This document shows, one piece after another, positions 47,273 to 58,095 of a stretch of 64,000 nt of DNA. Position 1 is the first letter of the stretch. Each line of letters begins with the position of its first letter. Both the position numbers and the translations under genes were made by a program. The notes below the pieces were generated by a model, which saw only the letters and a program-made list of their open reading frames with translations, was not told the DNA's origin and did not search any database. This stretch comes from Erythroxylum novogranatense (lineage: Eukaryota > Streptophyta > Magnoliopsida > Malpighiales > Erythroxylaceae): positions 65,657,824 to 65,721,823 of the forward strand of contig CM057232.1 of assembly GCA_029891385.1 (NCBI GenBank), in the 5' to 3' direction.

Positions 47273-49214
47273 TGTAAGTGATAAGTCGACTTGTACCATG
47301 TGTAAGTCGACTTACACATGTTCGGTACCGATAAGTCGACTTGTTCATTGGATAAGTCGACTTGTTCAAGGTCGGTACTGTTTATTTGTGCCCTAAAGGC
47401 TATCCCCTTTAGCGCGTTTTATTCAAAGTCGTGTGCAGACTTTATGAATAAATAAAGAAAAGGCATTATTCATTAATTTGATATTCATAAACAATGTTTA
47501 TGAATTGATTGGATCTTTAATCGAATTAATGAAGTCCATGATATATGACATAGCATGAAGGAAATTATGATGTGTTCATACTCCTGAGATTCCTATCATG
47601 TGCAATTATGTCAGTATCAGAATTCTCCCTAGTAATAGGATTAATGAGATCGACATCATTAATCCGGATAGACTAGCACATGTCATATTCCTTGATTGGA
47701 TCAGCGCAAGGATCTCGAAACTGTAAATATGAGATATTTAGAATTGACATGTGGATGCTTACTAAGCGGTAGTAAGTTCATTGGATGACCTGCCATGAGA
47801 TCATCACATGGATATCTTATCTAAGTGTCGTTGATAATCTCATCATAGCAATGGTGCAAGTATCCTTAGACTTGAGGTACTCGAGGATATCTTGAATATT
47901 GATCCTGCTTTGATTCCATTCCTTGTTGCCTTCCGTAGGTAACTCATAGGGTGGTACTTGGCTACAACTTGAGGTATTCAAGATAATTGAGTAGCCAATA
48001 AAGGATTCACCACTGGATTAGCGTAAGAGATACCCATAGCCTCTTGTCGGATCATTACTAAGGTGGCGGCGTGTATGTCATGAAGAGTGTCTTCATTGAC
48101 ATATAAAGTAATGAGTCCCGTGACAAGAACCGATTTCACTGGGCTAGACTCGCCTAGTGAGAGTTGACACTTGACCATACTCATAACCAAGTGGGGTATA
48201 GGATGGTGAAAGGACGAATTGCACTGTAATTGTCATGGAAGGGTTCGTGATCCGGTTCGTGATGAATACATTAAACCGATTACTTTCCGGTCAATTTGGG
48301 GTCATGATGTGTTGCTAGATACCGCCATGACTTGCTCAGATTAATTGTTAATCTAAGTGGCCAACATAATCGGAACCTAAAGGGTCACACGATAAGAGTG
48401 TTTCAGAGAATCAGAAAATAGTAATTGGACGAGTTCCAATTATGGAGAGCATTAGATTAAATGGATCCCGATGGGATCGGGATATCTCCGATGAGATCGC
48501 GACATCGATATTGCTAAGAAAGGTTTAGAGTCGCTTTTGACCTCGGGGCCCTATAAGCAGTAGGACCGACCCAGTTGGACTGGACCTTAGCAAATACATT
48601 CTAATTAATTAATTAAGTAATTAATTAATTATTATATATATATATATATATGTCCATGTGCGTTGAAAGTGGGAGAAGAAATGTTAAAAGCTTTGAAAAG
48701 TCAAACATCATTTATTACTTTCCTTAAATGATGTGCCATCCACATGTAAGCTACTCATTGGTGTCTTAAAAGTTAATGAACACCAATATATATATGTTGC
48801 TTGTTTCGTGGATGGCTACACATATGAGAGTTTCGATGGTTTCCTTAAGGGTTAAGAGAGAAAAATGCTTAAGTGTTAAGCAAAAGGTGAAAAAGGGTTT
48901 TCATTTCTTTATTTTCTCTTAAGGCATCATCGATTATGCTCTTCTTCTCCAAGAATCCAACGTCAGTCTGAAGCTCTCCAGGACAGAGGTAGGCTCTAGC
49001 AGGCTTTAATTTGTTCTAGCTATTCCCGGATCAAAGGGGTTTGATCCGGTTAGATTTTCTGATCTCTGCGTGGATCACCTTTAGAGATAGTCTCTTTTGG
49101 CTATTGATGTCTTCATACCGATACCTAGATCCTGGGATTCGGGAAAGTCCTGGGAACAAAATTTTTTTTTTCCGCTGCCGGTACATATGATGTACCTCCC
49201 GGGATTTTCCTACA
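47273..49214 (+). mobile_element. Solo LTR of the copia B family (B')
   Basis: 1,942 bp. It is the reverse complement of the two B LTRs, starting TGTAAGTGATAAGTCGACTT and ending GATTTTCCTACA. The target duplication TATAC is perfect at 47268-47272 and 49215-49219. No internal sequence is attached, so it arose by LTR-LTR recombination after an insertion separate from B. One of its two TA-rich runs is shorter than in B. Confidence 0.95.
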
Positions 49215-49219
49215 TATAC

Positions 49220-50084
49220 GTCCTAGAAGAAATATGTCAAGTGACTGAAAGTTTGAATTGTCGACGGTCTTAACCTTCAGAGATAAGCTTGAAGTTTATA
49301 GTTTGGAGTTCATGGGAACATGAGATCAATGTATGGTTCTCTTTGACTTTAAGCATCACAATCGTTGTCATAGTGATTTCAATAGAATACCGTATGAGGA
49401 GTTAGATGATAGCAAGAGTCATCGCTTTTGTGTTATGATGAGTAAGGCCTACTGGTCATTGAAGGCTAGAATTGGAAAGGTTATGGACAGGTGATATTAA
49501 GTGATTCAAGAAAGATGGATGAATTAGGCGGATCCGTGCCAAAGACATGGAATACAGTGAGATCGACATAAGAGTTACACGAACTGACACTAAAGTGATG
49601 TGAATGATTAAGTGAAAGATGATTTGTCTCTAAGGGTATCACCTTACAGGGTGTGCTTACACAGGGTACAAGGTGTGCTTACATGGGGTACAAGGTATGC
49701 TTAAGTTAGGACAAAGAATTCGTTAAGCCCGTTATGAATTGGTTCTTATGACATTTTATGAGTTAGTGCTACTGACAAAAGATGTTTTGGATTCGAAATG
49801 TGACATACGTGAGTATGTTAAGAAAATATTGATATGATATGATATTGGTTTTATCGACACAGGAAGTGGGACAATTGTAAGTGATCTGAAGAATAATGAA
49901 GAATTAGTTCAGAAAATGAACGGCCAAAGAAGGGGATGAAAGACCGAGCGAGTCTGTTGACCCCGGTCATTTGAAAGAAAGTTTTCGGGTGATGAAGTTA
50001 AATGAGAAATGTAGGAATACCCTACACTCCTGATAAGTCAGATAAGAATTTAGAGGAAGAAATTCTTTTTAAGAGGGGGAGAGT
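49220..50084 (+). pseudogene. Interior of element A, pol 3' end and polypurine tract
   Basis: The last codons before the LTR can be aligned to element 1: an EYPTLL string (against KYPGLF) and then a decayed FRGRNF ending near 50045-50065. A polypurine tract AAGAGGGGGAGAGT at 50071-50084 directly borders the LTR. The rest is decayed and C-poor on the coding strand. Confidence 0.75.
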
Positions 50085-52155
50085 TGTTGGCCCCCGAATT
50101 TTTCTTGTTAAATTGAGCATGATCTAAACGAATTATGAGGTTTGATGGATAAAATTTTGGATCTACTTGTCATGTAAATGTTAGTAGAATTTATTCTATG
50201 GTTTGGTTGTATTAAAAATGGTAAGAATGCATAAGGGCAAATTGGGCATGACACTTAAGGTTATAAGACTTAAGGCTTAAATGAAAGGGCAAGATGGACA
50301 TTTCACAATTATTAAGGGTATAAAAAGGAGAAAAGGGTTGTTTTGTTTGGAATAGGAAGAAAGAGTCGTGGAAGAAGAAGGGAAGAAGAGGAAAATTAGG
50401 GTTTTGGAAATCTTGAAGAATTTGACGAATCTTGGAGCGAAACAAGTAAGTATAAACATCGTCCCTTCTTGATTTGTTGAATGAATCGTGTTTAGTGTTC
50501 AATAGAAGTGAGAAATGAAGTGAAATGTGTGAAGTGTGTCGTGGTTGATCGCTGGTCTAGGTTTAATTGTTTTTTTGTGTTTGTGAATGATTTTTGGTTT
50601 GGAATGAGTTTAAAATAAAGTAGGAATGATGATTTTGGGTTAAGAAGAGTTATTTGTGAATTTTGAGAAGTTTATGGATGAAAAATGTGGGAAAAATCAA
50701 GTTCGGGTGCATTTTTGGGCTCGTACGTCGCGACGTGCTCATGAGCATGCCGCGACGCGCGAGGGTGTGCACGCCGCGGCACACAAATGTGCAGGCTACG
50801 GTGCACGCATGCGTGCATCGCCATGCATCTTGCACAGGCCGTTCGCCATGACGGCGTGAAGCGTTCACCATGATGAGCTCCAAATTTTCAAAGATAGATG
50901 TATTTTGGTATTTTGAGCATAATTTTTTTCTGTAGATGTCCAAATGAGGTGATTTCTGATTCGTTGTGAACTAGAGCCATAAGGCTAGAAGTTTTATGAA
51001 GAAATGAAGTTGTGAATCAGTCTTTAAAGATCTCAAATTTATGATGGAGTTTGAGTATAGATTCTTGTCTCAACATAAGGATAGTGTCAACGTGTTTGAA
51101 GTATAACTTTCAGATTTCTGAACCAAATGGAATAGTTTTGGAGTCAATAGGAACTTAAGACAATGGGTAACTCTTATGGAAATATTGACCGGAATGTTTG
51201 GACTTTTGGAAGAGTTTGAGTTTTTAGAATTTATCTTAGTGAATATGCGATTTTTGGGTCCCTAATTTGTATTCCTATTTGAATAGGAATTTTGCATTTG
51301 ATAAAGGGGATCAATGAAGGCAAGAGGATCAAAACGAGAAGCATCTGTTAAGCAAAGGAATTCAGGTGGGTTTCATGTTTATAATTTAGAAATGAGCCAA
51401 TAAAGTTTTCTCCCAAATCCAGAATGATTTCCAACTACTTCATAAATATTGTTTTTGTTCCTTTGAATGATTTGCAAAATTATGACATGTTTAGACATAT
51501 GAACTTTTCTGATGAATTTCAAAAATAAAGATGAGAATGTATTGAAATATTTTATGTTGTGCCTTGGAAAATTCATGGCATTTTGTATATTCGGAAAAGA
51601 AAGAAAGGAGCATGAAAAGCATGAAATGATTTGAGCATGAAATGAATATGTGCTTTGTTTGGGCAAGAGAGGAACGTTTTGTTAGTCACGTGCATGTCGA
51701 CGTATAGCCTTATCACGGTTGCCCGTTTGTGGCCACGAGATCCTGAGAAATCAGACTCGTTTTGTTCACGGTATAAACTTCGGTTTATCCGTTTTGTTTC
51801 ATGAAACTCTCGAGCCATTTGTGTGTGCATTGCATCACTGAATTGTCAAGTATGTCTATAAATTGAGTGTTTTTGTATTATTGATGTGATGGAAATTTTC
51901 AACTATGAGTTTTGAACTCAAACTTCGAAATTGACTAAGATTTGGGAACAAAGCGATTTATGAACTCATTATGGTTTGTATACAATAAATGAACGTTTCA
52001 ACGGTTTTTCTTATTCTTTGTTATAATCCTGTTATCCACGAGCTATAAGCTCACCCCCTTCATTCCCATCTACAGGTGATGAGAAGAAGATTAGGTGAAG
52101 GGAAGTGAAGGTTTTTGTTTGTATGTGTTCGTATTGTATTGTTATAAGTTAGATT
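50085..52155 (+). repeat. 3' LTR of element A, first part
   Basis: It starts TGTTGGCCCCCGAATTTTTC and is collinear with the 5' LTR. The main difference is the GC-rich palindromic island 50721-50870, about 75-80 bp longer than at 29481-29570. It contains the uninterrupted target of LTR F near 51395. It is cut at AGATT (52151-52155) by chimera C and resumes at 57315-57386. Confidence 0.93.
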
Positions 52156-53759
52156 TGTAACATCTCGGTACCAGCGGGAAGGGTAAAATAGTAAATATGG
52201 GTTAACAGTGAGAGCTTAGTAATGCAATTACTTGTTTATACATTATGTGACATACTTGTATTGTGAAAACTGAATTTATTGCACATGAAATTATTTGTAC
52301 ATGCATACATTGACTTTCCCGGTATATTTGGTCCTACTTGTGAGTGAATAATTTGAGAATTATGGGTTATTGATTTTGAAAATTTATTTGGAGAGTGCCA
52401 TTACTGATTTTATAATTTTAGAGAATTTTAGGAATTTTTTTTCTGAAATTTTTTGAGGTAAATCTCGGACTAGGAAAAATGCCGAGTGGCAGACCCACTG
52501 ATAACCAGTATTATAATTTAGTGTCTATGGTAGTGAATTATGGACATATGGTTATAGGAGGTCTTGACAAGTGGTATTTATTGGAAATTGGGTTTGGAAA
52601 TGAGTAATTGAGAAGGATTTATGAGAGCTTGACAAGTGGCACACTTATGGCCATGCATTTAATTATCTTAACCCTTAAGTTACATTGAATCAAACCCTCT
52701 CATGCTCTCATTCACGACACACCCTCTTCTAAAGCAACTTGGAGTTTGTTTTGGGTGATTTTGATTCTTCTTCGTGGCTCTCTCTTCTTCTTGCTTATGT
52801 GTGGTGATTTCCTTCAATTTGAGCATAGCTTCCATCTCTTCTTTGTTCTTTCATCTTGTTCTTCTTGCTCTCCATACAAACCTATCTCTACCACCCTTGG
52901 GTGATGATGATCGATGGTGATGGGTGAATGTTAGGTCTTGGTAATTTTCTTGGAGAACTTGAAGACTTAGTGGCTAAATCAAGTAAGTATTGTGCTCTAT
53001 GTTCTATGTTATGGTTATAGTACAAATTGAAGCTAGCATGATGAGATGATTGAGTGTTATTTGTGTATGTGTTTAACTTGAGCTGTTCATACTTGTGTTT
53101 TAAGTGTGTATGTTGAATCTTAACTTCATGGAAGTGTATTGAGAAAGTTAGAGAGTTGAATGATGTGTGAGAGGAGAGAGTGGATGAATAAATACATATA
53201 TGCCCTGTTTTGATTGTGTCAAATGATGGATCATGAAATGTTGTGAATGATATCTTGAATTGATCTAGGTAGTGAGTGAATGATTGGAAAAGAAGTGGAA
53301 GTGATGATTGAGGCATAAGATGGATTAGATGAGTTTGCAATAGCTTGATTATTAAGTGAGTTCCAATTGTAGAGTTCTAATGTTAGTATGAAGTTAGGAA
53401 ATTGAATGTTGACTTTGTTGTGAAGAACTAGCTAGAATTGTGTTTTATTTAAGAGTGTATGAAGACATGAATTGGGAGTAGATGTTTGAGTCAACTTGAG
53501 ATGTTTCTATGTAAATTTCTCCATATGAATGAATGCTTGTTGAGTTTGAAGTGTTTAGTATGTAGAATTAGATGGAAATGGATTTTGATGAATGATATGC
53601 GTGAGGATTGAAAGTTTAATGCAATTAGATTGATGTTTGTATTGTTATGAAGTGGTTTGATGTTAAAAGAAATGAATTTGAGATGAATATGGGTATATTG
53701 GATGATAGAATAGGTGTTGGAAGCTTGAAAGAAGTTTTAGAGAATGCATGGGGAACGTA

Positions 53760-53920
53760 TGTCTGTTAAACGGACCATCTCGGGTGGAAAAACACCCTAA
53801 GGGCAGTGTGTGTCCGTTAAACGGACATGGGAGTCCATTTAACGGACCTTCTTGGGTGAAATGGGGCTGTTTTGTCGATTCATGTCCGTTAAGCGGACAT
53901 GCAAGTCCGTTTAACGGACA
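53760..53920. repeat. Five-copy palindrome array in LTR C
   Basis: Variants of TGTCCGTTTAACGGACA lie at 53760-53776, 53811-53827, 53832-53848, 53883-53899 and 53904-53920. Spacing alternates, about 51, 21, 51 and 21 bp start to start, so copies come as pairs after the first. Confidence 0.93.
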
Positions 53921-55234
53921 TTCATGGGACAACTTGGGAAATCGTGATTTTGAACCATTTTAGAGGCCGAATCCTATTTTAAGTCCTCTAATAAGAGTTG
54001 TAGATCTAGATGTCTTCTTTCCAATGGCATAAAAATGTAAGAAATGTGAGTTTTCTAGCAAGAATTATGGAATTCGCGCCAAACTAGGTTCAACTGGAAA
54101 TCAATCATAAACTTGGTTGCTTCTTTAGACCATAACTCCTTCTATAGAGCAGCAAATGACTTGATTTTTGTGGCAATGGATTCCTAGCACAATTGCATTT
54201 ATCTCCAAAAACAATTTTTATTAATTGGAGTTTAATTGAAAAAGATTGATCAGAAGTAAGTGTGAGAGTCTATTAGAACAATGTCAACGGGGATAGTTTT
54301 ACTGCGCATAGTTCAATTTTTTGACCATATTTGGACTTATAGGATTCCAAATGAGATGATTCTTCTTTTAAAGTAAACTAGAGAATTAGGGCTAGAAATC
54401 ATATGAAGAAGTGGAATTTTGATTTAATCTCTAAGATGTTCAAATTCTTGATGGAAGTTGGTATAGTACTTAAGCACAGTCCGAAAGTGTTTGGGGCATA
54501 TCCCCCAATCTACTAAGCCAAATTGAGCGATTTTGGGGTCAATAAAATCGTAAGGCATAGAGGAACATTTTTTTCTATAAGAGAGTGTGATCAAATTATG
54601 TTATCTTCACTTGCCAATGTTAGTACGAATTATAGACCCGAAAGTGTGATTTAGAAAAAGATGAGTTTTGTTTTGAGAATGGCTTTATAAAGAAAGTGAT
54701 GGAATGGTACCCGGAATTGTCATGCATGTATTGTACATCTTTCCTTCCATTCATGTGCATTATTAAACATCGATACTTGTGCAAATTGTGATATATATGT
54801 GTGTGTCATTTGGTTATAGAGGAGCAACTGGAATGTCAACCCACAGACGTTGCCGGACCTTCCAGGCACTAGCTTTGGGAGCAGTGATGAGTAACCTAGA
54901 TGGTATGCTCAATTATTATATGGCTATTGTGGTGATAATGGTGGGAAATGTGTTTGTATATGTTGGGAATTCCAGACAGAAGGTCCGATGTAATGGGAGA
55001 TTTGACATAGACGTGTTAATTGGTTGTGAATCGATGCACTTTGTGAATTGCTTGTTTATGATATTTGTGAAATATTTGTTTTGATGTGACAATTGGGATA
55101 TATGAATTGATTGTGACATGGTATTGTCAAATTGAGCCCCATGTGCTTCATATTGTGATGAAGTCTGTTCCATGCATTCCATTCATGAAATGCATAATCA
55201 GATAATGGCAGTTGGACTTGAGTAGCCACCGCTA

Positions 55235-55334
55235 GAGCTTAAAGCTCAACGAGTAAAAACGAGCCTCGAGCTCGAAAGTGATTCAGAGCCATTGGCTCAG
55301 CGATTAATGAGCCCGGTATCTAAATAGATACGGG
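55235..55334. repeat. Mini-hairpin series in LTR C
   Basis: GAGCTTAAAGCTC (55235-55247), GAGCCTCGAGCTC (55261-55273) and GAGCCATTGGCTC (55286-55298) lie about 25 bp apart. A longer inverted repeat with arms around TATCTA / TAGATA and outer CCCG / CGGG follows at 55312-55334. They correspond to units of the comb in LTR D. Confidence 0.85.
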
Positions 55335-56075
55335 ACAGTTCAGGCACTCGGTCTCAACAACATAATAATTGAAAAAGGGTCTCATGAACATTTCATGTGC
55401 ATATTATTAAGTGTGTTTGATGGGTTGAAAGGCAAGTTGACTTATGTATTCATAAAATTGTGAGATTGATGTGAAATGCAAGTTTGTGCTCTGAATGTTA
55501 TGTGAAGTGATTGTGATCTGTATGAGTACCACCATGTGGTACTTCTGAATGTATTATTATATATCTGTGAATCACTTAAGTGTTGCATGAATTGGGTGGA
55601 CCATCGATGATGGTTTCTCATTGAGTTCGCAAACTCAGCCAAAATTGTAACATATTTTTCAGGACCGAGAGATGACGTTAGATTCTGAGTGGCTCCACTA
55701 CCAGTGTAGATTGAGTTGAAAAAGTGAAGCCATGGCTCAAAGGTCGGTCAGTTGGGAATCTTTATGGAATGACTTAGTTAGATCGTAATTATTTACTTCT
55801 TTTGTGTAGTACTTGTGTACTAAGCCTTGTGATTGTACTTATAGTAAGGGATGAAAAACAGTGTAGACCTTTGATTTTGAGAATTGAAATGAGGAAAAAG
55901 GAAGTTTTAACAATATTGTGATTTTCATATAATGCTTAATGAGTAATGAATGTTATGATGCCATAGGAAGTGACTGTAGTGAATGAACGTAGCGTGCTCT
56001 TATCATGGTGTATGTATCGAATGACCTTAGGGCATCCCGATGCGTACTTTGTGGAGAGGGGTAGTTACATTTAGG

Positions 56076-56087
56076 TGGTATCAGAGC
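56076..56087 (+). promoter_or_regulatory. Primer-binding site of the gypsy part of chimera C
   Basis: TGGTATCAGAGC lies six bases after the LTR end, complementary to initiator tRNA-Met. Confidence 0.9.
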
Positions 56088-56314
56088 ATGGTTGGCATCT
56101 GTTGGGACATATAGGATATTAGGCATTAACTATAGTTAGAAATGCAGAAAATGATGGAAGTTATTGTGTGCTCTAGGTCATGCGCTCTAAGTGATTAAGT
56201 GGATCAACCAGCTGACCTTGGATCAGTAGGAGCCAATAGAGAGTCCTCGGTGCCTCGATAAGAGGAGATGCCTCCTAGAGTTCCAGAGAGAAGGGAAAGG
56301 AGGTATGATAGGTC

Positions 56315-56930
56315 GTGAAAGGTGGAGTCGTGGACTTCTACGACAAAGATGCACCTCGCAGAGGCCGAGGATGGTTAGAAAGGACCGAAAGGGTTTTTGA
56401 CCAGATGGACTGCCAGCCTAATGAAAGGTTCGACTACGCAGTGTCTTTATTGCAGCGCCCAGCATATCAATGGTGGAAGACTGTCCCAGGCAGTACCACT
56501 AGGCCTTGGCAGTACCACTAGGCCCAAGATTTATCTGGACATGAAGATGCAGGAGTTCCTAGAATTGAAGCAAGGTAGGTTATCAGTGGCTGATTATGAA
56601 GTGCGGTTCAATGAATTGATGGGATATGCCACTGCTTTGATCCCTACAGAAACAGACAAGTGTAGGAGATTTGAAAATGGATTGAACATGGAAATCAGAA
56701 CTAAGTTGGCGAGGTCGGATATGGGAACATTTATTGAGTCGAGAGCCGCTGCGGTCAGGATTGAACAGTTGATGAGGGAGAAGCGAGTTGAGACTGGGCA
56801 AGGGTCCCGAGGAAAGAGGCCTAGTGAGGCTCAGGGCAGTTCTGGTAGGGGCTACAGTAAGCGCTAGAACAGAACCTTTAGAGCCTCAGGTGGATCCAGG
56901 CAGAGAGGGTTTGGATAGAGGGGCAGGTTT
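56315..56930 (+). pseudogene. gag remnant of chimera C (Tekay type)
   Basis: The first frame (56315-56521) reads GGVVDFYDKDAPRRGRGWLE, then RVFDQMDCQPNERFDYAVSL and WWKTVPGS, aligning with element 1 gag (LKRTERVLVQM, then WWESVP). A frameshift near a duplicated AGTACCACTAGGCC phrase (56492-56525) moves to the second frame (up to 56867), which reads MKMQEFLELKQGRLSVADYE and ends in a basic GRGYSKR tail closed by TAG. Gag-like codons may continue to about 56930, where Cassandra sequence starts. No zinc knuckle or pol follows. Confidence 0.85.
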
Positions 56931-56934
56931 ACAC

Positions 56935-57309
56935 AAATTGGTATCAGAGACAGGACCCGAGCGATATGCCAGTGCAGACGCTGGGTTTCCCGAGGGGGGT
57001 GGATACTTAAAGGTATCCCATATTGACTGGAGAGGAGAACGAAGTATGCCGTATAAGGATGTGGAAACCTCTCCCTTGCAGACGCGTTTTCCATGCCCTA
57101 ACGCACCAGATCCCATCAGAACTCCGAAATTAAACGTGCTAGGGCCAGAGCAGTACGAAGATGAGTGACCTTCTAGGAAGTCCTGTGGAAAAGTAAAATC
57201 GTGAGGGTGCAAGGCCCTAGAGGTTGAGGCCCAAAGCGGACAATATCTGCAAGCGGGTGGGTGGGCGCGAGGCCCAAGAGGTCGAGGCCCGAGAGGCCGA
57301 GGTCCTACA
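56935..57309 (+). mobile_element. Cassandra-type TRIM fragment (internal domain and 3' LTR)
   Basis: TTGGTATCAGAGACAGGACC (56938-56957) is a primer site followed by the short internal domain (GACGCTGGGTTTCCC) and a purine tract CGAGGGGGGTGGA near 56991-57003. The LTR follows: TATCCCATATTGACTGG, GGAAACCTCTCCCTTGCAGA, the 5S-like segment, then CCCAAAGCGGACAATATCTG, ending CCTACA. This order is that of Cassandra, a small non-autonomous family whose LTRs carry 5S rRNA sequence. Its 5' LTR is absent. The last 100 bp contain GAGGCCCAAGAGGTCGAGG-type short repeats. Confidence 0.85.
57099..57186 (+). ncRNA. 5S rRNA-like segment within the Cassandra LTR
   Basis: From CTAACGCACCAGATCCCATC to GGAAGTCCTGTGG the text follows plant 5S rRNA from about position 20 to near its 3' end, including an A-box-like GTGCTAGGGCCAGAGC and a C-box-like AGATGAGTGACC. 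Several positions differ from the usual plant sequence and the first 20 or so bases are not recognisable. It is a mobile-element relic of 5S sequence, not a functional array gene. Confidence 0.88.
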
Positions 57310-57314
57310 AGAAT

Positions 57315-57386
57315 AGTATCGAGAATTGTGGGGTCTGTATATTTTGTATATTCGGATTTCGATATTGATATTGTATTGTGGCTTGG
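57315..57386 (+). repeat. 3' LTR of element A, second part (72 bp)
   Basis: Runs from AGTATCGAG to GTGGCTTGG. It matches 44064-44135 of the 5' LTR base for base in length, and is cut by LTR D at the point where the 5' LTR continues AATGCC. Confidence 0.92.
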
Positions 57387-58095
57387 TGTAGCACCCCACT
57401 CCCGCCAAGACCCGAACCCGATATCGACGGTGATATCGGAGTCCGTGCCCCGCGAGGGTGGCGTGCTAGAGCAAGCATTACCTTTTTAAAACTCATTAAA
57501 ACACTTTTCTTTTTCAAAACAGTTAAACAAGCGAAAATCGATAAACACTTTAGGCCCAGTTTATTACAAAAACATCTTTTCACATTAAAACAATTTCAGT
57601 AATAAACTAGCACTCAATAGCGCTCAATCAATTCATATGAGAAATGCATGACCCAACTGGGCTCAATGCCATTTCTGAACACATTTCAGTAATCACTAAA
57701 ACACAATACAATTTTACATTTATCCAATTAGGGCCCACTGGACAAATCACTATACTAATACAGATGTGACGACACTGATCCCGACCCGAAAACTTTGTCT
57801 TGCTAGCGGTAGACATACTCCCGTGTGTCTAACGGGGTACTCTTCATTCCTGAAAAATAGATGCAATGTTGGGTGAGTTTGCAAACTCAGTGAGAAACCA
57901 TCATCGATGGTTCACCCAACTCATGCATTCACAATCATATACACATTATATCACATGTTAACACATTCATAGAATCACATGCATTCAATTTCAGTTTCAC
58001 ACAGTACACCTTTGATCATTCATATATGCAATATGCATGTGACACTTTCATTTTCTTTTCGTTATTGTGACCGTGCGCCTGAGTTCATTTTTGTT

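Larger units (their letters stand above)
52156..56069 (+). repeat. Long LTR of chimera C (family shared with D)
   Basis: From TGTAACATC to GGGTAGTTACA, 3,914 bp. Its ends and several modules match LTR D on the other strand: the TGTAACATC start, the palindrome GAGTTYGCAAACTC with an adjacent ACCATCGATGATGGT block near 55590-55637, and the mini-hairpins at 55235-55334. Its middle (about 53755-54200) matches LTR F instead, including the 17 nt palindromes and the following GTAGATCTAGATGTC block. The short ORFs here (for example 52888-53340 minus and 54779-55084 plus) have no motifs. Confidence 0.8.
52156..57309 (+). mobile_element. Chimera C: gypsy LTR and gag joined to a Cassandra-type LTR
   Basis: The unit starts TGTAACATCTCGG and ends GGTCCTACA. 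The flanks are AGATT (52151-52155) and AGAAT (57310-57314), a 4-of-5 match to a target duplication, and A sequence continues on both sides as predicted by the sister LTR. Inside, in order: a 3.9 kb gypsy LTR (52156-56069), a primer site, a broken Tekay-type gag, then a Cassandra primer site, purine tract and 5S-bearing LTR. No pol and no second gypsy LTR are present, so left and right ends come from different families. Confidence 0.8.

Noticed and set aside
53748..53963. 71-residue ORF with repeated PLNGH-like units (also 42421-42636 minus and 53663-53932 minus)
   Set aside because: The repeats are translations of the 17-nt palindromes in LTRs C and F and appear on both strands.
57099..57186. 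Functional 5S rRNA gene
   Set aside because: The first 20 or so bases are not recognisable, several conserved bases are changed, and the context is a Cassandra LTR and not a 5S tandem array.
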